Shown in pieces: positions 62,678-64,000 of a stretch of 64,000 nucleotides of DNA. The DNA lies in the NCBI GenBank assembly GCA_963739175.1, contig CAVTZH010000003.1, forward strand, positions 62,001 to 126,000. Direction: 5' to 3'. Numbering within the stretch: position 1 is the first letter of the stretch; each line of letters begins with the position of its first letter. Origin of the DNA: VAZQ01 sp963739175 (GTDB lineage Bacteria > Pseudomonadota > Alphaproteobacteria > Rhizobiales > Xanthobacteraceae). The translations under genes were made by a program, and so were the position numbers. The notes beneath the pieces are model-generated. The model ran no database searches, had not been told where the DNA came from, and saw only the letters and a program-made list of their open reading frames with translations.

Positions 62678-64000
62678 CCGCCGCGGACACGGTCGGCGAG
62701 CGCCAGCGGATCGGCCGGCGGCGCGTCGGCGCGCCAGGCGACGTGGCCGTCCGGACGCACCAGTACGAGTTGGCGTTCGTAGAGGGCGGCGACGTCCGGC
62801 TTGTCGACGGTTTCGATGCTCAGCGGCACGCCGCGCTGCGCGAACGCGCGTTCGATCGGCGACACGTCTTCCGAACCAAATCGCATCAGCACAAAACCCT
62901 TGCCGAACAAATCGATTGTCGAATGCCCGGGCGCGATGAAGGCATGCGGCGCGCGGCTGCCCGGCCGCGCGGTCGGGTGATACTCGCTGACGGTGTCCGC
63001 AGGCGGCGGCGTGCCGTCGTCCCAGATGATCGGCGAGGGATCGTAGCGATAGCCGAGCGCGAGCCCGTCGGTGATCACCTTGCGGGTCTGTGATGGCAGG
63101 ATGGCGTCGGTGAGCCTCTGGCGGACGCGCGCGCCTTCCGCCGTATCGTCGCCGACGGCCGGCCCGGGCTTCTGCTCGCGGTCGTTGGCGTGGCTTAAGT
63201 CGGCATGGCCGACATTGCGCCGGCCGACCGGGCGGCGCTCGATCTCGTAGCTGTCGAGCAGGGTGGACGGTGCCCATCCCGCGTGCACGGCGGCGAGCTT
63301 CCAGCCAAGGTCGATCGCGTCGCCGAGGCCGGTGTTGAGGCCGAGCCCGGCAGCCGGATGGTTGAGATGCGCGGCGTCGCCGGCGAGGAAAATGCGCCCG
63401 GCGCGGTAGCGGTCGGCCACAACGTTGCGCGCGGCCCAGCGCCGGACCGAGATGATCTCGTGCGGCACCGGCTTGCCGACCACCTCGTTGAACAGGCGCT
63501 CGGCGTCGACCTTTTCCGGGCGCGTCGTAATAGGCTTTGCCGCGCACGCCGAAACCGGTAAAGGTCGCGGCCGTTGAGGCTGATCAGGTTGCGCCACAGG
63601 CCGTCCGGCTCGACGAAATTGATCAGCGCCGCCTTGCCCATCTTGTGGTGTGTCCACAGTTCCGGCGCGCGCACGAAGATGCTGAGGAAATAGCCGAGAT
63701 AGTCCGAGCCGCTCATGCCGATGTCGAGCGCGCGGCGGATCGGCGAGTGCCCGCCGCTGCAATCGACGACGTAACGCGCTGTGATGGTGATGCGCTCGTC
63801 GCTTGCGAGATCGTGCACGGTCGCGAGTACATGGTCGGCTTGCTCGGTGGCGCTCTCGAACCGGCATCGGTAGCGCAGGGTCACGTTGTCATGGCTTGAC
63901 GCCAGCCCGCGCAGGATCGGGTCGGACCAGATCTGGTTGCAGCGCTGCGCCCGCTCCGGACTGCCGGCCGACGAGCCGCTGCCGCCGTGGTGCGGCCGCT
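62674..64000 (-). CDS. FAD-dependent aromatic hydroxylase, C-terminal part, two +1 breaks
   Basis: C-terminal part of a flavoprotein monooxygenase of the phenol/2,4-dichlorophenol/MhpA hydroxylase type. Seen are YVVDCSGGHSPIRRALDIG, the second FAD motif GRIFLAGDAAHLNHPAAGLG and GDAIDLGWKLAAVHAG, ending in a thioredoxin-like tail (VLVRPDGHVAWRADAPPADP). The N-terminal GxGxxG domain lies beyond 64000. Two +1 breaks (about 63557 and 63522) are bridged by ordinary family text. Together with the VOC protein and receptors it suggests hydroxylation followed by ring cleavage of an aromatic compound. Confidence 0.86.

Noticed and set aside
1..64000. CRISPR arrays, insertion sequences, phage genes, tRNA or rRNA genes
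   Set aside because: No regularly spaced repeats, transposase or integrase motifs, or tRNA-like cloverleaf sequences were seen on either strand; a tRNAscan and Infernal run would be needed to exclude small RNAs.

Overview
The window is about 65% GC, densely packed and free of RNA genes, CRISPR arrays and insertion sequences. It looks like chromosome from an alphaproteobacterium of the order Hyphomicrobiales, close to the Bradyrhizobium / Rhodopseudomonas / Pseudolabrys group. Three things point there: a complete acpXL-type locus for very-long-chain fatty acid on lipid A, a hopanoid locus of the hpnB-C-D-E-F plus hpnH/hpnN type, and many periplasmic Bug (tripartite tricarboxylate transporter) receptors without membrane partners. 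A short dispersed palindromic repeat, of a kind I recall as common in Bradyrhizobium, lies at 2155-2258.

Layout. 1-2.1 kb: partial GDYXXLXY protein, a rhodanese and a PotF-like polyamine receptor. 2.3-7.6 kb, minus strand: acpXL, fabZ, fabF2, fabF1, adh, lpxXL, which build the very-long-chain acyl group and attach it to lipid A. 8.4-11.9 kb: phosphonate/phosphite ABC transporter phnDCEE. 12-16.5 kb: envelope and periplasm genes (RlpA-like, DedA-like, PCuAC copper chaperone, LysR regulator, tandem rhodanese). 16.5-26.3 kb: catabolic genes with three Bug receptors, interrupted by a nucleotide-deoxyribosyltransferase-like + TPR-S protein (19654-21042) of the kind linked to bacterial immunity. 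26.3-32.6 kb, minus strand: receptor, cysteine-less racemase-like protein, MmgE/PrpD, bicupin, small AT-richer gene, orphan EutA-like reactivase. 32.6-41 kb: semialdehyde dehydrogenase, GST, hydrolases, glutamine-synthetase-like enzyme, methyltransferase. 41.2-55.6 kb: isoprenoid/hopanoid block (hpnN, dxs, ispH, hpnH, squalene-hopene cyclase, hpnE, hpnD, hpnC, hpnB, ispA). 55.6-64 kb: amidohydrolase, LTXXQ protein, three Bug receptors, cupin, two-domain VOC protein and the C-terminal part of an FAD aromatic hydroxylase.

How the parts fit. DXS and IspH make C5 precursors and IspA makes farnesyl diphosphate. HpnD, HpnC and HpnE convert that to squalene, the cyclase makes hopene, HpnH adds adenosine, and HpnN moves hopanoids to the outer membrane. 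The acpXL locus makes the long acyl chain that in Bradyrhizobium can carry a covalently bound hopanoid on lipid A, so both halves of that envelope chemistry lie within 55 kb.

Sequence quality. At least 24 single-base frame breaks occur in 12 genes, in discrete patches (23.6-24.9, 33.4-35.6, 48.5-52.3, 54.8-55.3, 62.2-63.5 kb). By reading-frame arithmetic 21 are +1 and 3 are -1. Family motifs continue in the new frame each time, so I annotate these genes as single interrupted CDSs and suspect consensus errors more than gene death.
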